Of a stretch of DNA of 64,000 nt, positions 19,825-28,310 are shown in pieces; the first letter of the stretch is position 1, and the number at the start of each line of letters is the position of its first letter. The notes below the pieces were generated by a model. The model saw only the letters and a list, made by a program, of their open reading frames with translations, did not search any database and had not been told where the DNA came from. The stretch comes from an uncultured Campylobacterales bacterium (GTDB lineage: Bacteria; Campylobacterota; Campylobacteria; Campylobacterales; Arcobacteraceae). A program made the position numbers and the translations under genes. Location of the stretch: assembly GCA_947503785.1 (NCBI GenBank), contig CANNFB010000008.1, positions 41,836 to 105,835 of the forward strand, read 5' to 3'.

Positions 19825-21981
19825 CTATTGTAATAATTTTAAAACATTTTGTTGAACAGAATTCGCTTGACTGATTGCATATGAACCAGCTTGAGAAATA
19901 ATGTTTTGTTTGTTGAAGTTTGCAGATTCTTGTGCATAATCAACATCTCTAATAATAGACTCAGCTGCTTTAACGTTTGTAGACTGTGTCATTAAGTTTC
20001 TAACAGCAGATTCAACTTGGTTTTGAGTTGACCCGATGTCTCCTCTATATCCATTCAGTTTAGTAATAGCATCATCTACTACAGCTTGGAATGAATCCGC
20101 ACTAGTTTTAGTTAATTCACCAGAATTAAGTGCCGCTAATTCACTTAATGCAGTTCCTCCATTACTTACTTCATTAGTTCCATCTCCATTTACAGTTAAT
20201 GTATTTGCAGAAGTATCATTGTTTTTAACAGACATTGTAGTTGATGTAGTTAATTCTAGTTTTGCATCAGCACTACCTGTACCTACATAAGAAGTAGCAT
20301 CATTACCAGTAACTGTTAAAGGTGTACCTGCACTTATTAGTGTTCTTTCGATACTAACTGTATCTGCTACACCTATATTAACATCTTGATCTGCGATAGC
20401 TTGGTATTTACCTCCACCTAAGTTTAGGAAGTTAGCTGATTCTAAAATATCTTCAGATAGTCCTGTCTCTGCATTATCTGCAAATGTTATAACATCACCA
20501 GCTTTAATTCCATAATCTTCAGCTGCAGTAGCACCAGTAACCGTAAATGATAAAACATCACCATTTTTAGCAGCATAAGCAGGGTCTGTATTTGCAACAG
20601 CTAATTCAGTAGCATCAGCTGTTGTTCTTACTAATGTTGTTCCGCCAAGGTCAAATGCAGAAGCAGTAAGATTTGTTGTATCAGCAGTAACACCTGCTAC
20701 AGCAACACCTTGTGTAATTGTAATTGATTCACCTGCTCCTATATTTAAATCTCCAGCTGTATAATCTCCAAGAACTGTAAATGTACCATCTGAATTATCT
20801 GTGAATTTTGAAGCATCTTTTAGTTCTAAATCAAGTAAACTACCTGTAGTTACAGTATCTGCACTTATTACATCTCCTGCATCAAATGTAGTTGCTGCTG
20901 CTCCTGATGCTAAGTTATTTAAATCAGAAACTTTAATTTCTTCACCTGTAGATATAGCAAGTGTTTGAGTAGATAACGCTCTATATGCACCATCTGCACC
21001 TTTTGCAAATTTTGTAGCATCTTCTAAAGTATCAAATAAATCACCTGATGTTGCTGTTGTTGTAACCATTTGTCCAGAAGTAATAGATTGAGTTGTTCCT
21101 GCACTTCCAGAAGTTGAGATATTTACTGTAGCTTGAACATCATCAACACTTGTTAATGATAATGATTGTCCTGCACCAGCAGTTGTAACTGTATATGATC
21201 CAGCACTTTCTGTTAAGTTTCCAGCAGTAACTGCAGCATCTAAAACAGTTTTAGTTGCTGCATTTGTATCACTAATTGTCATTCCAGTAGTTAGTTTTAG
21301 AGTATCTACATCTCCTGTAAGAGTAACATTTTCAGCAGCACCTGTATCAGTTGTAGTTTTACCTTCAATTGTAATTGCACCTAAACTTGATAAAGTTATT
21401 GATGCATTATTGTTAAGAACTTTATCTGCTTCATAAACATCTTTAGAACCTAATCCAACTGTATTAGATTGAACTGAAGCATTTGAGATAATATCATTTT
21501 TAGATTCACCAATTTGGAAAGATAATGAAGTTGATACTGATTTATCAGCATCTGTATCACCTGCAGCAGATTGAAGTAAAACATTACCATTATAGTTAGT
21601 TTGTTCTGCAATGTTATCTAATTGTTCAAGTAATTTGTTGATATCTTTTCTAATTGATTCTCTACCATCAGTAGAAGTAGTATCAGTATTAGCTTGAATT
21701 AATTTAGCTTTAATAGTATCAAGAATATTTGATTGTTCAGACATTGATTTATCAGCAATTTGAAGTAAAGTTACAGCTGAATTACCATTTGCAACACCTT
21801 GATCTATTGATGTAGCTTGTGTTCTAAGTTTATCAGCAATTGCTAAACCAGAAGCATCATCAGACGCTTTGTTAATTTTAAGACCAGTAGAAAGTTTTTC
21901 TAATGAACTTGAAATACTTTTACCTGTATTTGTAGCTGCTTCTTGAGCAGTAATTGATGAAACGTTAGTATTAATAATCAT
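19825..21981 (-). CDS. Flagellin with very long repeat-containing central domain
   Basis: Filament protein of 718 residues, much longer than common flagellins of 270-570. The N-terminal D0/D1 region (1-165, MIINTNVSSI...SSSLEKLSTGLKINKASDDASGLAIAD) and the C-terminal D1/D0 region (about 630-718, ending SVQQNVLKLLQ) are canonical. Between them lie about 460 residues rich in Thr/Ala/Ser/Gly/Asp and free of cysteine, containing degenerate ~65-residue repeats beginning near 233, 303, 369 and 495, each with the pattern G-x-V/M-I ... L-x-x-A-x-x-F ... G-x-Y ... G-E-x-I. This part should form surface domains. ATG at 21981 has an aaaagg site. No sigma-28 or sigma-54 promoter was recognised upstream. 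Confidence 0.95.
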   Translation of the reverse strand: MIINTNVSSITAQEAATNTGKSISSSLEKLSTGLKINKASDDASGLAIADKLRTQATSIDQGVANGNSAVTLLQIADKSMSEQSNILDTIKAKLIQANTDTTSTDGRESIRKDINKLLEQLDNIAEQTNYNGNVLLQSAAGDTDADKSVSTSLSFQIGESKNDIISNASVQSNTVGLGSKDVYEADKVLNNNASITLSSLGAITIEGKTTTDTGAAENVTLTGDVDTLKLTTGMTISDTNAATKTVLDAAVTAGNLTESAGSYTVTTAGAGQSLSLTSVDDVQATVNISTSGSAGTTQSITSGQMVTTTATSGDLFDTLEDATKFAKGADGAYRALSTQTLAISTGEEIKVSDLNNLASGAAATTFDAGDVISADTVTTGSLLDLELKDASKFTDNSDGTFTVLGDYTAGDLNIGAGESITITQGVAVAGVTADTTNLTASAFDLGGTTLVRTTADATELAVANTDPAYAAKNGDVLSFTVTGATAAEDYGIKAGDVITFADNAETGLSEDILESANFLNLGGGKYQAIADQDVNIGVADTVSIERTLISAGTPLTVTGNDATSYVGTGSADAKLELTTSTTMSVKNNDTSANTLTVNGDGTNEVSNGGTALSELAALNSGELTKTSADSFQAVVDDAITKLNGYRGDIGSTQNQVESAVRNLMTQSTNVKAAESIIRDVDYAQESANFNKQNIISQAGSYAISQANSVQQNVLKLLQ
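20338..21285 (-). repeat. Degenerate protein-level repeats inside the flagellin
   Basis: Units begin near residues 233 (GMTISDTNAAT), 303 (GQMVTTTATSG), 369 (GDVISADTVTTG) and 495 (GDVITFADNAETG). Each is followed by a helix-like L..L..A..F segment and a GxY...GExI turn-strand segment. Starts are 70, 66 and 126 residues apart, so a more decayed unit probably lies near 435-480. The repeats are visible in protein but hardly in DNA. Confidence 0.65.
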
Positions 21982-21999
21982 AATAAATCCTTTTTAGTT

Positions 22000-22009
22000 A
22001 TGACGTCAT
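22000..22009. promoter_or_regulatory. Perfect palindrome in the flagellin leader
   Basis: ATGACGTCAT is a perfect 10-bp palindrome about 19 bases upstream of the flagellin ATG. It could be an operator half-site pair or part of the 5' leader. No regulator can be assigned. Confidence 0.3.
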
Positions 22010-22160
22010 TGTGAAATTAATCACACTTATCAACCTTCTTGTGTTACCAAGCATAGAAGAAAAATAGGTCTTTCTTCTTCGGAATCAATTGATACCTAAT
22101 TTGTATATGTAGAATTGTGACATACCAATTCTTAAAGTTAGATTAAATAATATTTGACTT

Positions 22161-23282
22161 CTATTTCTTTTTTAAAATTAAACCAGATTCAATATGATGT
22201 GTATATGAAAATTGATCAAATAGCGCGAAGTTCTCAATCGTATGTGTTTTTGTTAGCTCTTCTAAATCTCTATGTAAAGTTTCGGGATTACATGACACAT
22301 ATATGATTTGTTCGAAGTTTTTTACTAATGCTCTTGTTGTATCATCAAGTCCAGCTCTTGGTGGATCTACAAAAATAGAGTCAAAATCATAAGCTTTTAG
22401 ATTTATATCTTTAAGTCTTGAAAATACTCTTTTTTCTTCTAAGGCTTCTACGAACTCTTCTGCACTCATTCTAATAAACTCTATTTTTGTATTGTTATTT
22501 AATTCACAGTTTGTTTTTGCAGATTTGATTGATGTTTTTGATATTTCCGTTGCTAGAACTTTTCTAAACTTTGAAGATAGAGGAATTGTGAAGTTTCCAC
22601 CACCACAGTATAGCTCACATAAATCTTTTGAAGAGTCTTTTATATTATTTAAAACCCATTCAATCATTCCTATATTTACTTTTGTATTTGGTTGAGTAAA
22701 CCCACCTTCTATATATCTGAAGTTATAAGTAGTATCATTGATATTTAGTTTCTCATCTATATAATCATTTTCAAGGATTACTTTTTGTTTTCTTGAACGA
22801 CCGATAATTTTGATATCAAACTTTTGTGATAATTCTAATGCGAGTGTATTCCAATCCTCTTCTAGTTTTCTATGATAGATTAAAGTTACTAACATATCCC
22901 CAGTAGTTGAGTTTAAAAACTCAATTGCAAATAGTTTAAATGAAAGTGTTTTGTTTTTTTGTATCTCTTCTAATAATTTTGGCATTAAGTTCGATATATC
23001 TTGGCTAACTATTTGACAAGATGATATTTCTAATACTGTTTTGTCAACACTTGTCATTGCATAAGAAAGTGTTGCTCTGTCTTCTTCATCGAAAGTTTTC
23101 CATATTTTAAATTCAGCTCTATTTCTGAAGTTTTGTTCATCACCTCTTACAATATCAAAATTTATATCTGTAAAGTTTGAAAAACGCTCTTTTTCTCTTT
23201 TTATTTTTAAATCTAATTGCCCTTCATATCCAATATCATGTATTGTACATGAGCCACATTTGCCAAAATATTCACAATTCAT
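22161..23282 (-). CDS. trmA: tRNA (uracil-5-)-methyltransferase
   Basis: SAM-dependent enzyme that makes the conserved T54 in tRNA, 373 residues. The N-terminal cysteine cluster (CEYFGKCGSC) could hold an iron-sulfur cluster. The methyltransferase part has ELYCGGGNFTIPL, the DPPRAGLD motif and the catalytic cysteine in IYVSCNPETLHRDL. The ORF track begins one codon earlier at a TTG. I chose the ATG at 23282, which has a gagga ribosome site at proper spacing. It is divergent from the Suv3-like helicase, with about 55 bases between the starts. RlmD-type paralogues are the alternative but the length fits TrmA. Confidence 0.9.
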   Translation of the reverse strand: MNCEYFGKCGSCTIHDIGYEGQLDLKIKREKERFSNFTDINFDIVRGDEQNFRNRAEFKIWKTFDEEDRATLSYAMTSVDKTVLEISSCQIVSQDISNLMPKLLEEIQKNKTLSFKLFAIEFLNSTTGDMLVTLIYHRKLEEDWNTLALELSQKFDIKIIGRSRKQKVILENDYIDEKLNINDTTYNFRYIEGGFTQPNTKVNIGMIEWVLNNIKDSSKDLCELYCGGGNFTIPLSSKFRKVLATEISKTSIKSAKTNCELNNNTKIEFIRMSAEEFVEALEEKRVFSRLKDINLKAYDFDSIFVDPPRAGLDDTTRALVKNFEQIIYVSCNPETLHRDLEELTKTHTIENFALFDQFSYTHHIESGLILKKK

Positions 23283-23325
23283 CAACTATCCTCTATTATT
23301 TAATGCGATATTATATTCAATTGAT

Positions 23326-23331
23326 TATAAT
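23326..23331 (+). promoter_or_regulatory. -10 box placed for a leaderless helicase transcript
   Basis: A perfect TATAAT ends 6 bases before the helicase ATG at 23338, so a transcript starting at the usual distance would begin on or next to the ATG. No Shine-Dalgarno is present between the box and the ATG. Confidence 0.6.
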
Positions 23332-23337
23332 ACGCAC

Positions 23338-24951
23338 ATGAAAGAAAATTGGCAAGAACAACTACACACCTTATTAAACTGTGATTTAAAAGAATTATAT
23401 CCGCTAGCTCGAAGCTTAAATAGAAAATTAGAATTTTACGTGGGACCTACAAACTCAGGTAAAACCTACAATGCTATGCAAGAATTAAAAAAAGCAAATT
23501 CAGGACTTTATCTAGCTCCTCTTAGACTTCTAGCACTTGAAGGATATGAAGGCTTAAAAAAAGATGGTATTGAAGCTTCACTTATTACAGGTGAAGAACA
23601 GATGTTAAATGAAGATGCTGCTCATGTATGTTCAACAATTGAAATGATTGATTATGACTTAGATGTTGATGTTGCAGTTATTGATGAAGTTCAAATGCTA
23701 GCAGACATAGATAGAGGTTGGGCATGGGTTAATGCAATCATAGGTTGTCCTGCAAAAAAAGTAATAATGACAGGTTCTGTAAATGCACTTGAAGCTATTA
23801 AAAAAATAGCTGAGTACTTAGGCGAAGATTTAGAAGTAGTAAGACATAAAAGAAAAACAGAACTAGTAGTAAATGAAAAGTATACTTCTTTGGATAACTT
23901 AGAAGAAGGAACTGCACTTATATCTTTCTCACGTGCGGATGTTTTAAAACTTAGACATAAACTAAAGAAAAACTATACAGTATCTGTAATCTATGGAAAT
24001 TTATCACCAGAAGTTAGACGTGATGAAGCTAGAAAATTTAGAGAAAAGAAAAGCCAAATTTTAATAGCAACAGATGCAATTGCTATGGGATTAAATCTTC
24101 CTATCAAGACTATTTTATTTACAACTGATACAAAGTTTGATGGAATATCAAGAAGAAAGATAAATGTAAACGAAATAGTTCAAATAGCAGGACGAGCTGG
24201 AAGATATGGGCATTTTGAAGCAGGATTTCTAGGCGCAACTAGACGAGATATATTAAAGCATATTAGTGAAGAATACAAGCAACCTATTAAAACAATTAAA
24301 CCACCTTTTAGAGTTAAGATAAATGCACAACAGCTTGACTCTTTAGCCTCACATATAAAAACAACATCTTTAACAAAGATATTAAAATTCTTTGCAGAAA
24401 ACATGTCTTTTTCAGGCCCTTTTGTAGCTGCGAATATTTCATCAATGATTACAGCTTCAAAAATAGTTGATACAAGATTTTCAATGAAACTTGAAGATAA
24501 GTATTTACTTGCACAAGCTCCAATTACTACAAGATCTCCACTTATCTTGCAAGCTTATGAAGCATATATAGCTGCTGTTGTAAAACAAAAACTATGTCCC
24601 TATAAACCTTCGATTACCTTGCCTAAAAAAGCAGTAACTCAAAAAGACTTATTACTAGTAGAAGATGAAGTTAAAAAGATATCTTTATATCTATGGCTTT
24701 CATATAAACTGCCAGAGATATTTCCAGACCATGATAAAGCCTATATTTTAAGAAATAAATTTAACTCTTTTATTGAGACATCTTTAAAAGGTAAAATTAT
24801 TCAAATAGAAACACCAAGACGAAATGATTTTAAAAGAAAAACTAATGATGAAAGACCACGAAGAGATAACTCTTCTTCAAGAGATGAAAAAGAGTTAAGA
24901 CCAAGACGTGCAAGAAGTGAATTTAAACCACGAAGAAGAAAACGAGATTAG
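23338..24951 (+). CDS. Suv3-like ATP-dependent RNA helicase
   Basis: DExH helicase resembling mitochondrial SUV3, 537 residues from the ATG at 23338. Walker A is VGPTNSGKT, motif II is IDEVQML (DEVQ), and the C-terminal helicase motif is QIAGRAGRYG. A Suv3-type C-terminal helical region follows, and the tail is rich in Arg/Lys (RRDNSSSRDEKELRPRRARSEF), probably binding RNA. Relatives unwind RNA for degradation. The ORF track starts at 23260, inside trmA on the other strand. The ATG at 23338 is better because the protein then begins MKENWQEQL and a TATAAT lies just upstream. Partner RNases are not in the window. Confidence 0.88.
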   Translation: MKENWQEQLHTLLNCDLKELYPLARSLNRKLEFYVGPTNSGKTYNAMQELKKANSGLYLAPLRLLALEGYEGLKKDGIEASLITGEEQMLNEDAAHVCSTIEMIDYDLDVDVAVIDEVQMLADIDRGWAWVNAIIGCPAKKVIMTGSVNALEAIKKIAEYLGEDLEVVRHKRKTELVVNEKYTSLDNLEEGTALISFSRADVLKLRHKLKKNYTVSVIYGNLSPEVRRDEARKFREKKSQILIATDAIAMGLNLPIKTILFTTDTKFDGISRRKINVNEIVQIAGRAGRYGHFEAGFLGATRRDILKHISEEYKQPIKTIKPPFRVKINAQQLDSLASHIKTTSLTKILKFFAENMSFSGPFVAANISSMITASKIVDTRFSMKLEDKYLLAQAPITTRSPLILQAYEAYIAAVVKQKLCPYKPSITLPKKAVTQKDLLLVEDEVKKISLYLWLSYKLPEIFPDHDKAYILRNKFNSFIETSLKGKIIQIETPRRNDFKRKTNDERPRRDNSSSRDEKELRPRRARSEFKPRRRKRD

Positions 24952-25030
24952 TCTTAATAAAATATTTTAATTAAAAATTAGTTAAAATAATACTAATACT
25001 GCAAAGTTATATCTTATAAAAAGGAATCCG

Positions 25031-26980
25031 TTGTTTAATTTATTCAAAAATAGTACAAATGAATCATTTCAAAAAGAGCTATTTAGTGATGATATAAATA
25101 TAAATAAAATCCAAAAAGATATCGATAAAGGTATTGATATAAATACAATAGATGAAGATGGAAGAACCTTACTTTTTTCTCTATGTGTAAAGAAAAAACT
25201 TCAAGCAATAAAAATTCTAATGAAAAATGGCATTAATTTACACGTAGAAGATAAATATGGCCGAACTGTATTGGATGATGTAGTAAATCGTTCAGATGGC
25301 ATGATGATTAGATTTTTGTTAGAAAATGGTTTTGATATAAACCACAAAAACTCAAGTAATAGAACTATCTTACAAAATGTTGCACTAGAAGGTAACTATA
25401 AAATATTTCAAATCCTGATGTCTTTTAATCCAAATTATGACTTAATAGATAGTTATGGCCGAAGTGTATTATTTGATGCAGTTGAGGGTGGAAATATAAA
25501 AATCATAAGAGAGTTAGTAAATCATATAAAAGATATTGATCTTGTTGATGAAGATAATGAAACACCTCTTTTTAAAGCTGTTTTAAAAGAAGATAGTAAA
25601 ATAGCCGAAGTTTTAATTCTCTTTGGGATGGACTTAAATATCTTAGATAATCATGGAAGAAATGTCTTGTTTAATACTATGATATTGGGAATAAATAATA
25701 TAAATATCTTAAAGTTAATGATTAAGAAAAAAATAAATATTAATCAAATAGATGTAAATGGTGAAAATATTTTAGATGAAATTTTATATATCTTAGAGTT
25801 ACAACTTCAACCTGCTAAAAAATTACTACAACTAGAAGGTAACTACTCATTAATCACAAAAGAGACAAGGTACCTAGAATTAGCAAAAGTTTTAATAGAA
25901 AATGGTCTTGATATAAATAAAATGGATGAATATGGCATTACTACTTTAAGTAAAGAAGTTGAAAAGAAAAACTATGAACATGTAGAATTTTTAATAGATT
26001 GTGGTGCTGATATAAATAACAAAAATATAAATGGAAAGACTTTATTATTAAATGAAGTAATGAAGGGAAATTCCAATTATAAGATGATCAACTTTTTAGT
26101 TAAACATGGTGCTGATATTAATTTAAGAGATGGGGATGAGAAAACTATAATTGATGATTTAGTAGAAATAATGCTAATACAAAAGGGTTTTAAAGAAGAA
26201 AATTTTGAAAAATATCCCCAGATATATGAAGAAGAAAATTATGATTTATTATTTAAAAAGATGTTAGCTTTTAGACCTAACTTAGATAAAAAAAGATCAG
26301 ATGGAAGAAATATACTCTTTGACATAATTACTTATAATGACTTTGATACAATAAGGTTACTTTTAAATTATGGAATAAATCCTAATATTATCGATAATGA
26401 AGGGAATACTCCCTTATCTATCTTAGTAGACCATGGACTAAAACTTGAAGATACTAGTGAGCGAGAACTTTTTTTAGAGCGTTTAGTCTTCTTATTAAAG
26501 TTTAGAGTAAATGTAGATATTCAAGATAAAAATGGATATACAGTATTTCATAAAACCGTAATCGCAGATGATTTAGCTGTTGTTGAAAAACTGCTTACAA
26601 AAAAAGCAGATTTAACTCTCACAGATAAACAAGGAAGAACAGCACTTCATCATACACAATGGAATGGTAATTATAAAATTGCAAGATGGTTAATTGCAGC
26701 AGGTGCAGATATCAATCAAATAGATAAGTCAGGCTTCACTCTTTTAAATTATGCAGCCTTATTTGGACATATTGATTTAGTAGTAACTCTTATCAAATCT
26801 GGTGTTTTAATGTACAATAGAAAGAAGAAAAGTGTGAAAGTTGCCAAACTTTTAAAAGAAAGAGAAAAAAACCTCGATAAATTACTAATAAATAATATTA
26901 TAGATGATAAAATGCAAAATGCATTAGAAGAAGTAGTAGAAAATACAAAAAATGAAATTAACGAAGCATTAGAAGGATAA
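25031..26980 (+). CDS. Ankyrin-repeat protein
   Basis: A 649-residue protein made almost wholly of ankyrin repeats of about 33 residues, around 15-18 in number, recognised by recurring G-R-T-L, A--------ADIN and D--G-T phrases (for example RTALHHTQWNGNYKIARWLI). There is no signal peptide, transmembrane helix or enzymatic domain, so it is likely a cytosolic binding scaffold. The start is TTG at 25031 with aagga 6 bases upstream. It sits between the helicase gene and glmU, with glmU beginning 2 bases after its stop, so it is transcribed with essential envelope genes. Partner unknown. Confidence 0.9.
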   Translation: MFNLFKNSTNESFQKELFSDDININKIQKDIDKGIDINTIDEDGRTLLFSLCVKKKLQAIKILMKNGINLHVEDKYGRTVLDDVVNRSDGMMIRFLLENGFDINHKNSSNRTILQNVALEGNYKIFQILMSFNPNYDLIDSYGRSVLFDAVEGGNIKIIRELVNHIKDIDLVDEDNETPLFKAVLKEDSKIAEVLILFGMDLNILDNHGRNVLFNTMILGINNINILKLMIKKKININQIDVNGENILDEILYILELQLQPAKKLLQLEGNYSLITKETRYLELAKVLIENGLDINKMDEYGITTLSKEVEKKNYEHVEFLIDCGADINNKNINGKTLLLNEVMKGNSNYKMINFLVKHGADINLRDGDEKTIIDDLVEIMLIQKGFKEENFEKYPQIYEEENYDLLFKKMLAFRPNLDKKRSDGRNILFDIITYNDFDTIRLLLNYGINPNIIDNEGNTPLSILVDHGLKLEDTSERELFLERLVFLLKFRVNVDIQDKNGYTVFHKTVIADDLAVVEKLLTKKADLTLTDKQGRTALHHTQWNGNYKIARWLIAAGADINQIDKSGFTLLNYAALFGHIDLVVTLIKSGVLMYNRKKKSVKVAKLLKEREKNLDKLLINNIIDDKMQNALEEVVENTKNEINEALEG

Positions 26981-26982
26981 AA

Positions 26983-28281
26983 ATGAACAATAAGTCAATA
27001 ATTATATTAGCAGCAGGTGCAGGTACTAGAATGAAGTCAACAACACCAAAGGTTTTACATAAAATCTCTGGGAAAGAAATGCTTTATTATTCTATAAAAG
27101 AAGCATTAAAATTAAGTGATGATATTACTGTTGTTCTTTTCCATCAAGCAGCACGTGTACAAGCTGCTATGGAAAAATATTTTTCAAATATAAATTATGT
27201 GATTCAAGATCATGAAAACTATCCTGGAACTGGTGGAGCTGTTATGGGAATAACTCCTAAGTATGAAGAAGTATTAGTTTTAAATGGTGATATGCCTTTA
27301 ATTCAAGCCCAAGAACTTAAAAAGTTTGATATTGAAGCAACTATTGTTATGTCTGTATTAGAGCTTGATAGTGCTGATGGTTATGGAAGAGTTATTGTTG
27401 AAAATGGAGCTGTAAAAAAGATTGTAGAACAAAAAGATGCAAATGAAGCAGAATTAGCAGTTACAACTGCAAATGCTGGAATTTATCAGTTTAATACAAA
27501 GTTTTTATTAGAAAACCTTCCAAAACTTTCAAATGCTAACGCACAAGCTGAATATTATATTACAGATTTAATTGAATTAGCAATTACTCAAGGTAAGGTT
27601 TTAAAACCACTTGCAGTTGATGTTGAGAACTTTAAAGGAGTTAATTCAAAGGTTGAATTAGCAGATTCTGAAGTTATTCACCAAAACAGAATTAAGCATG
27701 AGTTCTTAAAAGCTGGTGTTATTATGAGATTGCCTGATACTATCTATATAGAAGAAGGTGTTACTATTAAAGGTGAGTCTATTTTAGAAAATGGAGTTAC
27801 TCTTTTAGGTAATTCTGAGATTATAAATTCTCATATTAAAACAAACTCAATTGTAGAAGACTCGATTATTGAAGATTCTGATATTGGACCAATGGCAAGA
27901 GTTAGACCAGGATCACAACTAAATGGTACACATTTAGGAAACTTTGTAGAAACTAAAAAAGCAAAATTAAATGGTGTAAAAGCTGGGCATTTAACATATC
28001 TAGGTGATTGTGAAATAGATGAAGGTACAAACATAGGTTGTGGAACAATTACTTGTAACTATGATGGTGTTAATAAATATAAAACTATTATTGGAAAAAA
28101 TGTATTCGTAGGTTCTGATACACAATTTATTGCACCTGTTACTATTGAAGATAATACAATGATAGGTGCTGGAAGTACTGTAACATCTGATGTTAAAGAA
28201 GGTGAGTTATATACTACAAGAGCAAAGAAAAGAGTAGTTGCTGGATATTATGATAAACACTTTAAAGATTTAAAGAAATAA
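26983..28281 (+). CDS. glmU: Bifunctional UDP-GlcNAc pyrophosphorylase / glucosamine-1-P acetyltransferase
   Basis: Makes UDP-N-acetylglucosamine for peptidoglycan and LPS, 432 residues. The N-terminal uridyltransferase has LAAGAGTRMKS-TPKVLH, YPGTGGAVMG and VLNGDMPL. The C-terminal acetyltransferase is a left-handed beta-helix of hexapeptide repeats (IEEGVTIKGESI, IGAGSTVTSDVKEG) with the catalytic-region phrase GHLTYLGDCEI. ATG with an agaagg site, 2 bases after the ankyrin gene. Slightly shorter than the E. coli protein, as usual in Campylobacterota. Confidence 0.97.
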   Translation: MNNKSIIILAAGAGTRMKSTTPKVLHKISGKEMLYYSIKEALKLSDDITVVLFHQAARVQAAMEKYFSNINYVIQDHENYPGTGGAVMGITPKYEEVLVLNGDMPLIQAQELKKFDIEATIVMSVLELDSADGYGRVIVENGAVKKIVEQKDANEAELAVTTANAGIYQFNTKFLLENLPKLSNANAQAEYYITDLIELAITQGKVLKPLAVDVENFKGVNSKVELADSEVIHQNRIKHEFLKAGVIMRLPDTIYIEEGVTIKGESILENGVTLLGNSEIINSHIKTNSIVEDSIIEDSDIGPMARVRPGSQLNGTHLGNFVETKKAKLNGVKAGHLTYLGDCEIDEGTNIGCGTITCNYDGVNKYKTIIGKNVFVGSDTQFIAPVTIEDNTMIGAGSTVTSDVKEGELYTTRAKKRVVAGYYDKHFKDLKK

Positions 28282-28310
28282 AATAAAAATTTAAAATAAA
28301 GATATACGAT

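Noticed and set aside
20036-20290. 84-residue plus-strand ORF inside the flagellin gene
   Set aside because: Antisense shadow of the Thr/Ala/Ser-rich flagellin repeat region. No ribosome site, and the flagellin frame is clearly the coding one.
21982-22160. Sigma-54 or sigma-28 promoter for the flagellin gene
   Set aside because: No TGGCAC-N5-TTGC or Campylobacter-type sigma-28 match was found on the minus strand, so no promoter is claimed beyond noting the palindrome.
23260-23337. ORF-track N-terminal extension of the Suv3-like helicase
   Set aside because: It begins inside trmA on the other strand, passes through the shared promoter region and has no ribosome site. The ATG at 23338 is better.
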